A DNA stretch of 64,000 bases from Auanema rhodensis (taxonomy: Eukaryota; Nematoda; Chromadorea; Rhabditida; Rhabditidae): positions 21,824,001-21,888,000 of the forward strand of contig OZ059897.1 in NCBI GenBank assembly GCA_964057225.1, given 5' to 3'. Numbering within the stretch: position 1 is the stretch's first letter; the number at the start of each line of letters is the position of its first letter. Shown piece by piece: positions 63,471 through 64,000 of this stretch. The notes below the pieces were generated by a model that was not told the DNA's origin, made no database searches, and was given only the letters and a program-made list of their open reading frames with translations. The position numbers and the translations under genes were made by a program.

Positions 63471-64000
63471 GTACTTTAATTTATGCTAATTAAATGTACA
63501 CGTGATGTGCACTTGGTATGTAACTCGCTTCACGTGAAAGATAGAGAGATGCGGTTTTCAAAATTAGATTCCCCAAGTCCATATTAGTCTAAAAACAAAT
63601 TTTTATTGATATTGGTTCATGGTAACCATGACTTTGAAATTTACGTGAACTTTAATTTATGCTAATTAAATGTACACGTGATGTGCACTTGGTATGTAAC
63701 TCGCTTCACGTGAAAGATAAAGAGATGCGGTTTTCAAAATTAGATTCCCCATGTCCATATTAGTCTAAAAACAAATTTTTATTGATATTGGTTCATGGTA
63801 ACCATGACTTTGAAATTTACGTGAACTTTAATTTATGCTAATTAAATGTACACGTGATGTGCACTTGGTATGTAAATCGCTTCACGTGAAAGATAAAGAG
63901 ATGCGGTTTTCAAAATTAGATTCCACATCTCCATATTAGTCTAAAAACAAATTTTTATTGATATTGGTGCATGGTAACCATGACTTTGAAATTTACGTGA

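Larger units (their letters stand above)
53644..64000. repeat. 176-bp satellite array, block D (about 58.8 monomers, continues past the window)
   Basis: The satellite resumes at offset 161, and the next monomer starts at 53660. The window ends at offset 133. Unlike the other blocks it has visible length variants: a 178-bp monomer (acatatttttttattg near 57260) and two 175-bp monomers (caaattttattg near 59378 and 60785). The changes cancel, so the net phase is kept. Variant classes specific to this block include gattccacatctcc, aattcatgc with cttcacgtaaaag, attaatctaa with ttgattcatgg, and accataactttg. No gene is visible. Confidence 0.97.

Overview
The window is eukaryotic repeat DNA. It is one very long tandem satellite array (AT-rich; a consensus monomer is about 32% G+C) with a 176-bp monomer, broken by three insertions of non-LTR retrotransposon sequence. 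I find no host protein gene, tRNA, rRNA, CRISPR array or bacterial-type operon. The array size, the higher-order repeats and a CR1/Jockey-type retrotransposon point to an animal genome, probably an invertebrate, and to a pericentromeric, centromeric or other heterochromatic block read by long reads. I do not recognise the satellite and cannot name the species.

Layout: satellite block A, 1-3508 (19.9 monomers); a nearly complete non-LTR retrotransposon on the minus strand, 3509-8085; block B, 8086-49097 (233 monomers with no net length change); a 5'-truncated 775-bp element copy, 49098-49872; block C, 49873-52868 (17 monomers); an apparently identical second 775-bp copy, 52869-53643; block D, 53644 to the window end (about 59 monomers). 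The second 775-bp copy belongs to a tandem duplication with a 3771-bp period, so the window holds two independent insertion events.

The large element carries ORF1 (coiled coil, a possible RRM-like region, basic tail) and ORF2 (APE-type endonuclease, then reverse transcriptase with FADD). ORF2 is read in two frames with one break near 6510. The truncated copies keep only the last ~95 codons of a related but clearly different ORF2 (roughly half the residues match by eye) plus a 3' UTR.

The most striking observation is that both independent insertions, from two divergent element lineages, sit at exactly the same base of the 176-bp monomer (after offset 164, ACACGT^GATGTG), in the same orientation and with the same ACGT target duplication. 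In the large element the 3' junction also carries 9 nt of target sequence followed by AA, as expected if its RNA was read through from a parent copy at the same satellite position. This suggests a lineage of satellite-specific non-LTR retrotransposons.

The satellite itself is layered. Each monomer carries three same-orientation ACGTGA motifs and a 13-bp dyad. Blocks of monomers are duplicated as higher-order units of 10, 43, about 25, 6, 8 and 9 monomers, the largest being a 7568-bp unit present twice in tandem.
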